A DNA stretch of 64,000 bases, taken from assembly GCF_029761915.1 (NCBI RefSeq), contig NZ_CP121695.1, positions 9,267,501 through 9,331,500 on the forward strand, in the 5' to 3' direction. Shown here piece by piece: positions 53,897-62,848 of this stretch. The notes below the pieces were generated by a model that worked only from the letters and a program-made list of their open reading frames with translations, was not told where the DNA came from and did not search any database. How positions within the stretch are numbered: the first letter of the stretch is position 1; the number at the start of each line of letters is the position of its first letter. A program made the translations under genes and the position numbers. This DNA is from Bradyrhizobium sp. CB1650. Its GTDB lineage: Bacteria; Pseudomonadota; Alphaproteobacteria; Rhizobiales; Xanthobacteraceae.

Positions 53897-54529
53897 TCAA
53901 TTGCTGGGCCTTGCGACAGCGAGCGGCCATTTGCAGATCGCGGCCATCCTCGCGCGCATCGCGTCCAATCCTGCCAGCGAGAATGTTGCGTCATGAACGG
54001 CCCCAGTGCGGGGTGAGAGGTGGACAACAAGGTCCGCGTTATCCGGAAGCGACTGCAACAAGCGAACGACATCACCTGCGACTGCGACGCCGGAACCGAA
54101 CGCCGGCACGGTTGCCGCGACCTGCACCGGCGGGCCGCCATTGATGCGATAGGAAATCGCATAGTCGTCGCCGCGGCCGGAGATGCCGGGTCCCGCGAGA
54201 GACAATTCGGTCCGCCCGCCGCGGCACCGGATCGACAGCTTCATGGACTGTTCGACCGAGGCGACGCGCGGCGATATCGTCGCGGTGGCGATCGGTGAAT
54301 AATCGACGGGCGATGTCGTTTCGCTGATCGTCCAATTGTCCGCTCTCGCCGCTTCGCGACCGGGCGGGGCGGCAGCGTGCGACAGCTTGTCGAGGCAATC
54401 CAGACGCGCCTCGCGTCCCATCTGAGAACAGGCCCGGAGCTGCGCCATGGGGTCTTCCGACCCTTGCGCCAAGGCAATCCCGTTTATGACGGCGATTGCA
54501 GCGAGCAGCGGGGCGGCGAGCCTGGTCAT
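53897..54529 (-). CDS. TagO/VasI-like periplasmic protein
   Basis: A 210-residue exported protein with a Sec signal peptide (MTRLAAPLLAAIAVINGIALAQ). The mature part has an N-terminal pair of Cys (C34, C45) within a short DP-AQLRACSQMGREARLDCLDKL motif, then WTISETTSPVDYSPIATATISPR and IRCRGGRTELSLAGPG, which resemble the VasI/TagO family linked to type VI secretion. The four visible Cys may form disulfides. The start at 54529 overlaps the stop of the TAXI gene (ATGA), giving translational coupling. No other type VI gene is in the window, so a secretion role is unsupported. A stand-alone envelope role is equally possible. Confidence 0.65.
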   Translation of the reverse strand: MTRLAAPLLAAIAVINGIALAQGSEDPMAQLRACSQMGREARLDCLDKLSHAAAPPGREAARADNWTISETTSPVDYSPIATATISPRVASVEQSMKLSIRCRGGRTELSLAGPGISGRGDDYAISYRINGGPPVQVAATVPAFGSGVAVAGDVVRLLQSLPDNADLVVHLSPRTGAVHDATFSLAGLDAMRARMAAICKWPLAVARPSN

Positions 54530-55572
54530 TGCGATGCCTGCGTCGTGCGCGGCTGACGATCGAGCCACGCCTGCGCGGCAGGAAAGCGCGCGAGACCGGG
54601 CACAGTCGCTCCGAGGTTGATCGATTTCCACTTCGCGTCGAAGCCCGGCCCCTGCAGCTTGTCGATGCGCGAGAACAGATGGTCGACGAAGCGTGCAACG
54701 CGCTCGTAACGGTTCGTGCTGGCCGGCCAGTTGAAGGCAACGAGAGCGGTCGGAACGGCTATCGTGGCCACGCGATCACCCTGCTTGATCAGATTGGGAT
54801 AGTCGGCCGCATCGAGAGCTGCGGGAAGATAATAGTCCTCGAACTTGCTCTCGTACGGGACGGGCAGGAACTTGAAGCCCGGTTCGAATCGGCCTTTCAC
54901 GAACGCGTCGACCGGCTTCGAGGTAATGAAGACGACGGCCGCCATCTCGCCTTTACGCATCTGCTCGAGGGCGATCTGATGCGGAATGAACGTCTTCTCG
55001 ATATCGATGCCGAGGCGACTGAAGATCAGCGGTCCTGAATAGGCGGCAGCCGTACCTTGGCTGTTGAAATTCACCTTCTTGCCGGCGAGGTCGCTCAGGG
55101 TCTTGATCTCCGGTCGAACGAAGACATGCAGTTCAGATGGGAACAAGTTCAGGACATAGGCAATCCGTCGCTGGATGTCCGGCACCTGGCTCTTGTATTC
55201 CTCGAGCGCGTCGGAATTGATGATCGCGGCGTCAATGCCGCGCAAATACAGCAGCGAATTCAGATTTTCCGTGGCCCCTCGCGTCACCACCGGCAGAACA
55301 TGCAGATTGTCGCCGTCATCGACCACGCGGGCCACCTCTGCAGCCAGGCGGATCGGCGCGCCCTCGAGAAGACCGCCGGCGAGGCCCACGGTCCAAGCAT
55401 TCATCGCCACAACTTCGGGCTTGAGCCGGGACGGTTCCGCCCGGATCAGTCGCGCTTTTTGAGGCCGAGCATGTTGCGGCCGCGTATCCGCGGGGGACGG
55501 CTGAAGTGCCAGGAGCAACGGCACCAGGGTCGCAAGCAGGAACAGCGAGCGCAATCCGATAGACCTTTTCAT
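54526..55572 (-). CDS. TAXI family TRAP-type solute-binding protein (orphan)
   Basis: A 348-residue exported protein of the TAXI/NMT1-like binding family. A signal peptide (MKRSIGLRSLFLLATLVPLLLAL) leads into GGLLEGAPIRLAAEVARVV and ARGIDAAIINSDALEEYKSQVP-like segments, and LSDLAGKKVNFNSQGTAAAYSG is the usual domain I/II ligand region. It would bind a small carboxylate for a TRAP transporter, yet no TRAP membrane component is encoded in the window. The start at 55572 follows AAGGAG. An ATG six codons upstream is an alternative. It overlaps the TagO-like gene by four bases and sits downstream of the coiled-coil protein gene. Confidence 0.82.
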   Translation of the reverse strand: MKRSIGLRSLFLLATLVPLLLALQPSPADTRPQHARPQKARLIRAEPSRLKPEVVAMNAWTVGLAGGLLEGAPIRLAAEVARVVDDGDNLHVLPVVTRGATENLNSLLYLRGIDAAIINSDALEEYKSQVPDIQRRIAYVLNLFPSELHVFVRPEIKTLSDLAGKKVNFNSQGTAAAYSGPLIFSRLGIDIEKTFIPHQIALEQMRKGEMAAVVFITSKPVDAFVKGRFEPGFKFLPVPYESKFEDYYLPAALDAADYPNLIKQGDRVATIAVPTALVAFNWPASTNRYERVARFVDHLFSRIDKLQGPGFDAKWKSINLGATVPGLARFPAAQAWLDRQPRTTQASQ

Positions 55573-55627
55573 CGACCAGCTCCTTTGCATGACACCCCGT
55601 CAGCGCGCCCTTGCCGCGAAGATCGCT

Positions 55628-58066
55628 CTATCGACGCAGCGCCTCGAATCGCACCTTTGCTTCCTTGATTCCTCCGGCCTCGGCCTTCGCGTAGAGATCG
55701 CGTGCCTTGGTCGCATCGCCGCGCGTTCCGTACGTTCCCCAGCTTGAGAGGATCAGCGGATCGTAGGTTTCCGCGAGCGCGAAACTTGCCTGAGCACTGC
55801 CCGTCTCGGCGACGCGTTCCAGCACGATCCGCGCGCCACCGACGTCGCCACGCTCCAGCAGCAAGCGCGCTCGCGCCATCAGCCTCGCCTCTTGCATGCC
55901 GTCGTCAGGATGGGGCTCGGCCTTGCCCGGGATACGCGCCATTGTGGCCTGCTCCTCGGTTGGCCCCGGCGCACCCACCGGCTTCTCCTGCACGGTCCGG
56001 CCAGTGGTGCCAGCGGCGACCGCCTGAGACGCAGCGGGCGGCACTTTCGCGGCGGACGCAGCAATGTCGCGGCGCGCCGACGCGAGATCCTTCTCCAGTT
56101 GCTCGGCCCTGCCACGCTCCCGCTGCAGCAGGTTGCGCTGCTCGGCCACAGCCTGCTCCGCGGCGCGCTTCATGCCGGCGACTTGCGCATTCGCTTCGGC
56201 TGCGCGCTCGGCCTGCGCGTCGCGGTCGCGGCCTTTTAGTGCGAGATCACGAGCCAGTTGCTCGGCCCGCTGCCGCTCTCGTTGCAGTGATTGTCGCAAC
56301 TCGGCGGTGTCGCCTGCCTCCGCCTGTTTGCGCTGTGCGGCTTCGTCGTTGGCTTTGGCCGCCTGAGCCTCGTATGCATAGATTTTGGTGCGCGCCATCG
56401 AGAGATCCTGTGCCAATGCATCGGCTCTCTCACGCTCCTTCTGCATCAATCGACGCAGTTCCGCAGCGCCGGCTTCCGTTGCCAGCTTCAGCTTGGCGAG
56501 TTCGTCACCTGTCTTCGCTGCCGACGCGGCTTGCGTTTCCGCGTCACGGCGGGACGCCGCAAGATCCTGCTCCAACTGCGTGGTCCGCGCGCGCTCCTGC
56601 TCCAGCGACTTCTGCAAATCCGCCGCGCCGCTTTGCGAGGCCTGCTTCAGCTTCGCTGCTTCATCACTCGCCTTGGTCGCCAGTGCGGCCTGCGTTTCCA
56701 CGTCACGGCGGGCCGCCGCAAGGTCCTGCTCCAATCGCGCGGCCCTCGCGTGCTCCTGCTCCAGTGCCTTCTGCGAGTCCGCCGCACCGCTTTGCGAGGC
56801 CTGCTTCAGCTTCGCTGCTTCATCACTCGCCTTGGTCGCCAGTGCGGCCTGCATTTCCACGTCACGGCGGGACGCCGCGAGGTCCTGCTCCAATCGCGCG
56901 GACCGCGCGTGCTCCTGCTCCAGCGACTTCCGCAAGTCCGCGCTGCTTTGCGAGGCCTTCTTCAGCTCCGCCGCTTCACCGCTTGCCTTGGCCGCCAGTG
57001 CGGCCTGCTTTTCCACGTCACGACGCGCCGCCACAAGGTCCTGCTCCAATCGCGCGGACCGCGCGTGTTCCTGCTCCAGCGACTTCCGCAAGTCCGCCGC
57101 GCCGCTTTGCGAGGCTTGCTTCGGCTCCGCCGCCTCATCGCCTGCCTTGGCCGCCGGTGCGGCCTGCCTTTCCGCGTCACGACGAGCCGCCGCAAGGTCC
57201 CGCTCCAGCCGCGCGGACCGCGCGACCTCCTGCTCCAGCGCCTTCTGCAAGTCCGCTCCGCCGCTTTGCGGGGCCTGCTTCAGCCGGGCCGCTTCACTGC
57301 TTGCCTTGACCGCCAATGCGGCCAGCGTTTCCACATCACGACGCGCCGCCGCAAGGTCTCGCTCCAGCCGCGCGGTCCGCGCGTGCTCCTGCTCCAGGGA
57401 CTTCTGCAAGTCCCCTCCGCCGTTTTGCGGGGCCTGCCTAAGCCGGGCCGCTTCATCGCTTGCCTTGACCGCCAGTGCGGTCAGCGTTTCCACGTCACGA
57501 CGAGCCGCAGCAAGGTCCTGTTCCAACCGCGCGGCACGCCCACGCTCCTCTCGCAACGACTTCTGCGGGTCCGGCGCACCGCCTTGCGACATCTCCTTCA
57601 GCGACTTTCTCAGTTCCGTGGCCTCGCTCTGCAAGGCACTCTCGACCCGGCCCGACTCCTCGCGTTCCTTGTTCAGCAAATTCTGCAGCGATTCGAGATC
57701 TCGCCGGGCTGCCGCGAGCTCGCGGGCGAGCGTCTCCACGCTTTGCTCTTGGCCTCCGGCCTGACGCGCCTCGCCCGTATTGCTTGTCTTTGGCTGTCCA
57801 AGCTGCAGGGAGTTACCCGCGATGCCGTTGGACTGCGCATGCGCTCCGTCGCCGGAGGCCGGCGCGTCCGAAAGGCACATCACCACGAGGGTGGCTGCGA
57901 ACCACAGGGGCGCCGCCGGACGCCTGGTCCTTTGAGGAGATGGCACTTGATCCGATTTGACGCGCGAGCCGGCACTTTCACGAGAGTTCCCGCCATCGTT
58001 GCGAATGACGATCCTCTCACGTCTCGCCGCGTCCACTATCACCTGTCGCATGGTGATATGGCCCAT
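55628..58066 (-). CDS. Large coiled-coil envelope protein with 53-residue repeats and SEL1/TPR-like tail
   Basis: An 812-residue protein. The N-terminal region has a hydrophobic stretch at about 50-70 (LWFAATLVVMCLSDAP), which is either an internal signal or an anchor. Residues about 110-630 are nearly all coiled coil. They consist of about ten units of 53 residues (159 bases). Each carries a KSLEQEHARxARLExDLAAARRDVE core and a SQSG-type linker, the first seven being very similar. A short Pro/Ala linker follows, then a helical tail with LLLERGDVGGARIVLERVAETGSAQASFALAETYDP, like SEL1/TPR modules. The start (58066) is uncertain because no good ribosome site is seen; an alternative is 58051. 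No known function; its position suggests envelope structure. Confidence 0.72.
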   Translation of the reverse strand: MGHITMRQVIVDAARRERIVIRNDGGNSRESAGSRVKSDQVPSPQRTRRPAAPLWFAATLVVMCLSDAPASGDGAHAQSNGIAGNSLQLGQPKTSNTGEARQAGGQEQSVETLARELAAARRDLESLQNLLNKEREESGRVESALQSEATELRKSLKEMSQGGAPDPQKSLREERGRAARLEQDLAAARRDVETLTALAVKASDEAARLRQAPQNGGGDLQKSLEQEHARTARLERDLAAARRDVETLAALAVKASSEAARLKQAPQSGGADLQKALEQEVARSARLERDLAAARRDAERQAAPAAKAGDEAAEPKQASQSGAADLRKSLEQEHARSARLEQDLVAARRDVEKQAALAAKASGEAAELKKASQSSADLRKSLEQEHARSARLEQDLAASRRDVEMQAALATKASDEAAKLKQASQSGAADSQKALEQEHARAARLEQDLAAARRDVETQAALATKASDEAAKLKQASQSGAADLQKSLEQERARTTQLEQDLAASRRDAETQAASAAKTGDELAKLKLATEAGAAELRRLMQKERERADALAQDLSMARTKIYAYEAQAAKANDEAAQRKQAEAGDTAELRQSLQRERQRAEQLARDLALKGRDRDAQAERAAEANAQVAGMKRAAEQAVAEQRNLLQRERGRAEQLEKDLASARRDIAASAAKVPPAASQAVAAGTTGRTVQEKPVGAPGPTEEQATMARIPGKAEPHPDDGMQEARLMARARLLLERGDVGGARIVLERVAETGSAQASFALAETYDPLILSSWGTYGTRGDATKARDLYAKAEAGGIKEAKVRFEALRR

Positions 58067-58208
58067 TCTGATGCAGCATCATAGGGCTCGCCGGCTCACG
58101 GATTCTATAACCCGCATGGAGGACCCCCGACCTACCCCTTTTGGGTTAGACGGCGATCATCGAGCTCAGTCGCGGATCGGCGCGGCGGCGCATCAAAAGG
58201 GGCTGCAC

Positions 58209-59105
58209 TTACACGGGTCTTTCACCCTTTACCGTCACCCGAGTGCCGGAGCGCGTATGCGGCCAGTAGTCCCACATCGCACGGTGCTGGGTGCAGCGGT
58301 TGTCCCAGAAGGCGATGGCGTTCTCGGTCCACCGGAACCGACACTGGAACAGCGGATTTTCGGCGTGCTGGTAGAGATAGGCGAGCATCGCGTCGCTCTC
58401 GTCGCGGGGGACGCCGTTGATATGGCGGGTGAAACCACGATTGACGTAGAGCGCCTTCTTGCCCGTGACAGGATGCGTGCGCACCACGGGGTGCTCCGCG
58501 TGCGGATAGGACGGTCGGTCGGCGACGCCGTAATTGGCATAGAGCCCCCGATAGATCGGCTCCCCGTCATGCAGCGCGGTCAGTCCGTCGAGATAGGTCT
58601 TCATGCGATCGGAAAGCGCCTCGTAGGCCGCGTACATGTTGGCGAACAGGGTGTCGCCGCCGCGCGGCGGGCATTGCTTGATGTAGAGGATCGAGCCCAT
58701 CGGCGGCTCCAGATCGCAGGACACGTCGGAGTGCCAGCCCTCGCCATTGGCGCGCGGCGAGTTCTTGTCGGCATAGATCTTCATCAGCGCCGGGTCTTCG
58801 TTCTCGTGGGGCGCTGCGGGATGGAAATGCAGCTCGCCGAATTTGCGGCCGAAGGCGAGATGCTGTTGCGGCGAGATGTGCTGGTCGCGGAAGAAGATGA
58901 CGAGGTTCTCGGCGAGCGCGCGATGGACCTCGTCCATCTGCCGGTTGGAGCGCGCGTCGTCCGAGACGAGCTTGCCGATGTCGACGCCGGTGATTTCCGC
59001 GCCGATGATGGGCGTCAGCTTTTCGACCTCGATGGTTTCATATGGCGCGCCGTCCTCGGCCAGGTGGCGATAGCGTGGACCTTGCTTGCCGGCGAGTGAG
59101 CTCAT
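58209..59105 (-). CDS. TauD/TfdA family Fe(II)/2-oxoglutarate-dependent dioxygenase
   Basis: A 298-residue enzyme of the TauD/TfdA group. The iron-binding triad is H125 and D127 (EGWHSDVSC) with H274 (CTQHRAMWDYW), and R285 is well placed to hold 2-oxoglutarate. The N-terminal TPIIGAEITGVDI is typical. Members hydroxylate sulfonates, chlorophenoxy acids or alkyl sulfates next to a heteroatom, and the subfamily here is not determined. The start at 59105 follows GGGAG. An antisense-like extension reaching into ispG is not real. There is no transporter or desulfonation gene nearby. It lies about 160 bases downstream of ispG, separated by a repeat-like palindrome. Confidence 0.9.
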   Translation of the reverse strand: MSSLAGKQGPRYRHLAEDGAPYETIEVEKLTPIIGAEITGVDIGKLVSDDARSNRQMDEVHRALAENLVIFFRDQHISPQQHLAFGRKFGELHFHPAAPHENEDPALMKIYADKNSPRANGEGWHSDVSCDLEPPMGSILYIKQCPPRGGDTLFANMYAAYEALSDRMKTYLDGLTALHDGEPIYRGLYANYGVADRPSYPHAEHPVVRTHPVTGKKALYVNRGFTRHINGVPRDESDAMLAYLYQHAENPLFQCRFRWTENAIAFWDNRCTQHRAMWDYWPHTRSGTRVTVKGERPV

Positions 59106-59179
59106 GGCGTGTCTCCCGATCGTTTTGATTGGGAGCATGGTAGCGCGCGGTGATGGATATGCAATCTGGACCGCAAGCA

Positions 59180-59225
59180 CTGTCGTCGTCCCGGGCGCGC
59201 GTAGCGCGAGCCTGGGACGACAGCA
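59180..59225. repeat. Short palindromic repeat (GTCGTCGTCCCGGGCGCGCG / GCCTGGGACGACAGC)
   Basis: GTCGTCCCGGGCGCG at the left pairs with CGCGAGCCTGGGACGAC at the right. It occupies the gap between the ispG end and the dioxygenase start and resembles the other GGGACGAC elements of the window. Confidence 0.6.
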
Positions 59226-59266
59226 GTGGATGAGGCGCGAGCAGAGTGAAGCACTCCGCTTCTGTT

Positions 59267-60550
<1,284 letters not shown>

Positions 60551-60615
60551 GGGGTCCAAATATCAGGTTTTGGTGACGTTCAGCAATGCATGGCGCGGCG
60601 CCGCAGCCACCTGGC

Positions 60616-60687
60616 GGCATCCCTTTGAATTCGAGGTTCGCCTGTCTCGCGGCCGGTCCAAGCGAACTTCGAATTCAAAGGGATGCC
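60616..60687. repeat. Long near-perfect inverted repeat between the EamA and ispG genes
   Basis: Left arm GGCATCCCTTTGAATTCGAG (60616-60635) continuing GTTCGC to 60641; right arm starting GCGAACTTCGAATTCAAAGG (60662-60681) and ending GATGCC at 60687. The 26-base arms match at 25 positions around a 20-base loop. No T-run follows on either strand. It does not resemble the other dispersed elements of the window. Confidence 0.85.
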
Positions 60688-60693
60688 AAGAAC

Positions 60694-61677
60694 TTATGAA
60701 TCCAATGCGGCTTCCGGTTCAGGGGCTCCCGGGCGAGCTGATGGCACCGGCAGAGGGAGCTCCTGAACCGCCGCACTGGGACGGTTAACCAGAAAAAGCC
60801 CAGCAATTACAAGGAGGGCCGCCGCCCCGAACGCCAGGCTCAGGCTGTCATGCATGATGAAATAGCTACCCATCACGCCAAACAAAGGGGTGATGAAGGT
60901 AAAAGCCGACAATTTGCTGGCCGAATAGGCCTTCACCAGTGCGAACCAAAGCGTGAACGTGGTTCCGACCACCCAGATCGCCTGGAACGCCAACAGGCCG
61001 AGCGACAGCGGCGACGGCGTGTGGGTGATGGATTCGCCGAACAGCCAGGCGGCCCCGCCCAGGATCGGAATCGAGGTTGCGACCTGATAGCCCAATGCCT
61101 TTTCAGGGGCGGCCAAGCGCAAGCGCGTACCCTTGGCGACCAGCGTGGTCGCGGCCCACAACGCGGCGCCGCCGACGATCATGAGATCGCCGAGCAGGAC
61201 GTGCGAATCGACATTGGGCTGCGGAACGCCGATCGCGAGCGCGACGCCGGCAAAACTCACGGCGAGCCCCAGCCATTGCGATCCGCCAAGCCGCTCGCCG
61301 AGCACCTGATAGGAGCCGAGTGCGACGAAGAACGGCGCGGTGTAGAGGAACACCACCGCGCGCGAGGCGGAGGTCAGGCGCAGGCCCTGGAAGATCAGCA
61401 CGAATTCGATCCCGAACATCAGTCCGGCGATCAGCCCGGCCGGCCATGTGCCGTCACGTTCAAAGAACTTGACGCCGCGAAGGGTGCCGATGATGAACAG
61501 GACCGGCAGCGCGCCCATCGATCGAATCATCGCCTGAAGCATCGGGGGGATGTCGGGCAGCACCAGCTTCACCGCGATCTGGTTGAAGCCCCAGGTCAGG
61601 CACAGCATCAGCATCAGGGCGATGGCGCCGGCACTGAGAGGGCGGCCGGCGGACGGTATGGCTTGTGGTGAGGACAT
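60694..61677 (-). CDS. EamA-family drug/metabolite transporter (DMT exporter)
   Basis: A 327-residue integral membrane protein made of two five-helix EamA repeats. The first begins ALMLMLCLTWGFNQIAVKLVLPDIPP, and the second begins with GDLMIVGGAALWAATTLVAKG. Each half has the characteristic small-residue-rich helix pairs. The last 25 residues are a non-conserved polar/proline tail. It exports amino acids, nucleobases or other metabolites. The ligand is not known. CGGGAAG precedes the ATG at 61677. It is transcribed in the same direction as ispG, but the inverted repeat at 60616-60687 lies between them. Confidence 0.9.
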   Translation of the reverse strand: MSSPQAIPSAGRPLSAGAIALMLMLCLTWGFNQIAVKLVLPDIPPMLQAMIRSMGALPVLFIIGTLRGVKFFERDGTWPAGLIAGLMFGIEFVLIFQGLRLTSASRAVVFLYTAPFFVALGSYQVLGERLGGSQWLGLAVSFAGVALAIGVPQPNVDSHVLLGDLMIVGGAALWAATTLVAKGTRLRLAAPEKALGYQVATSIPILGGAAWLFGESITHTPSPLSLGLLAFQAIWVVGTTFTLWFALVKAYSASKLSAFTFITPLFGVMGSYFIMHDSLSLAFGAAALLVIAGLFLVNRPSAAVQELPLPVPSARPGAPEPEAALDS

Positions 61678-61713
61678 ATCTTCCCGAAAAACCGGCTTGC
61701 CGCCGTTGTTGTT

Positions 61714-62208
61714 CTAAGACGCTTTCTGACAATGGGTGCAGATGCCCGTGATCTCGACCACGGACAGTTTCGGCGCGAATCCCGAGGCGCGCGCGGCGGC
61801 GTTGACGTCTTGCGCGAAGGACGCCGACGGGATTTCGCCGACGAGGCCACAGCGCTCGCAGATCAGGAACGCCACCGCCGAGGTCGCGTCATGGTCATGG
61901 GCGGCGCAGGCGAGATAGGCGTTGCGACTCTCGATGCGATGCACGAGGCCGTTTGCCATCAAGAAATCGAGAGCGCGATAGACCGTGATCGGCGCCGGCC
62001 GCTGCATCGATTTTGCCAATTCATCGATCACCTCATAGGCTCCGAGCGGGCGATGGCTGGAGAGCAATGCACCGAGCACCTGGCGGCGAATCGGCGTGAA
62101 TTTCTGCGCGCGCTGCTCGCAGACCTCCTCGGCATGCGCCAGCGCGTCCGCAGTGCAGCGGCCGTGATCGTGGTCAGGCGCAGGAAAGGCCGGTTTTGCG
62201 AGGGTCAT
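61714..62208 (-). CDS. Fur-family metal-responsive repressor, probably Zur
   Basis: A 164-residue Fur-family repressor. The N-terminal winged helix has FTPIRRQVLGALLSSHRPLGAYEVIDEL and ITVYRALDFLMANGLVHRIESRNAYLAC. The dimerisation domain has the structural zinc CxxC pairs C117-x2-C120 (CERC) and C157-x2-C160 (CTHC). His-rich HDHD before the first CxxC belongs to the regulatory metal site. The pattern fits Zur (zinc) best, though Fur cannot be excluded on sequence alone. The ribosome site is weak. It is transcribed next to an EamA exporter gene and is divergent from the MarR gene. Confidence 0.85.
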   Translation of the reverse strand: MTLAKPAFPAPDHDHGRCTADALAHAEEVCEQRAQKFTPIRRQVLGALLSSHRPLGAYEVIDELAKSMQRPAPITVYRALDFLMANGLVHRIESRNAYLACAAHDHDATSAVAFLICERCGLVGEIPSASFAQDVNAAARASGFAPKLSVVEITGICTHCQKAS

Positions 62209-62309
62209 GCGTTCGGCGTTTTAGCATCTTGGCCGGGGAACCCAAAGCGCGACCGGCAAAACGGCGGTCAGCCATGCCTTTCCGGTAGGACAGTGTCCCG
62301 CCAATCCGC

Positions 62310-62360
62310 CATGAAATAATCATAAGCTTGCTTATTATATCCAAAGCTTATTGGAGACAA
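62310..62360 (+). promoter_or_regulatory. Probable MarR operator and promoter before the efflux operon
   Basis: An AT-rich stretch in an otherwise GC-rich region. It contains ATAAGC-TT-GCTTAT (62322-62335), an inverted repeat, and a second partial one in CCAAAGCTTATTGG (62341-62354) with matching CCAA/TTGG ends. Such tandem palindromes just before a marR gene usually bind the MarR protein itself, suggesting that the repressor controls its own operon. The -10 may lie in TTATTATA. Confidence 0.6.
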
Positions 62361-62365
62361 AGCTC

Positions 62366-62848
62366 ATGAGCCGCGGATCCGTGGACCAGAACTTCCTGTT
62401 TACGCTCGGTGAACTCTATCGCCTGCTGCGCGTCTACGCCGACAAGGAGGCGTCGCGCTTCGGCATCACCCGCGCGCAATGGGCGGTGCTGGCCAAGGTC
62501 GAGCGCAGCGAGGGGATGAAGCAGTCGGAGCTCGCCGAATTGCTCGAAATGCAGCCGATCACGCTGACGCGCCTCATCGACAAGCTCTGCGACAACGACT
62601 GGATCGAGCGCCGCAGCGACGCTTCGGACCGCCGCGTCAAGCGCCTGTATCTCAAGAAGGCCGGTCGGCAATTGCTGGGACGGATGAGCGGGCTGCGGTC
62701 CGAAATCACCGCCAACGCACTGGACGGCATCAATGCGGCGGACGCCCACCGCCTCCTCACCCAACTCGAAACAATCAAAGAAAACGTGCGTAACGCGACC
62801 CAGACCAGCGGCGCGGAACAAGCACGTAAGGAGCAGCGCTATGGCTGA
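62366..62848 (+). CDS. MarR-family transcriptional regulator
   Basis: A 160-residue MarR regulator. The winged helix is seen in TRAQWAVLAKVERSEGMKQSELAELLEMQPITLTRLIDKL and the wing DNDWIERRSDASDRRVKRLYLKK, all standard for the family. The flanking helices mediate dimerisation. The ATG at 62366 is preceded by GGAG about ten bases away. A TTG at 62351 would add five residues. Its end overlaps the start of the EmrA-like gene by eight bases, so it is in one operon with the efflux genes and very likely represses them until a small toxic compound binds. Confidence 0.93.
   Translation: MSRGSVDQNFLFTLGELYRLLRVYADKEASRFGITRAQWAVLAKVERSEGMKQSELAELLEMQPITLTRLIDKLCDNDWIERRSDASDRRVKRLYLKKAGRQLLGRMSGLRSEITANALDGINAADAHRLLTQLETIKENVRNATQTSGAEQARKEQRYG

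Noticed and set aside
53897..55572. A type VI secretion locus suggested by the TagO-like protein
   Set aside because: No sheath, tube, membrane-complex or ATPase genes of that system are in the window, so the similarity alone does not support it.
54526..55572. A TRAP transporter
   Set aside because: Only the binding protein is present. No large or small membrane component is encoded nearby.
55702..58084. Long plus-strand open frames opposite the coiled-coil gene
   Set aside because: The tandem repeat and high GC keep several frames open. Predicted products are Arg/Ser/Pro-rich and have no family features.
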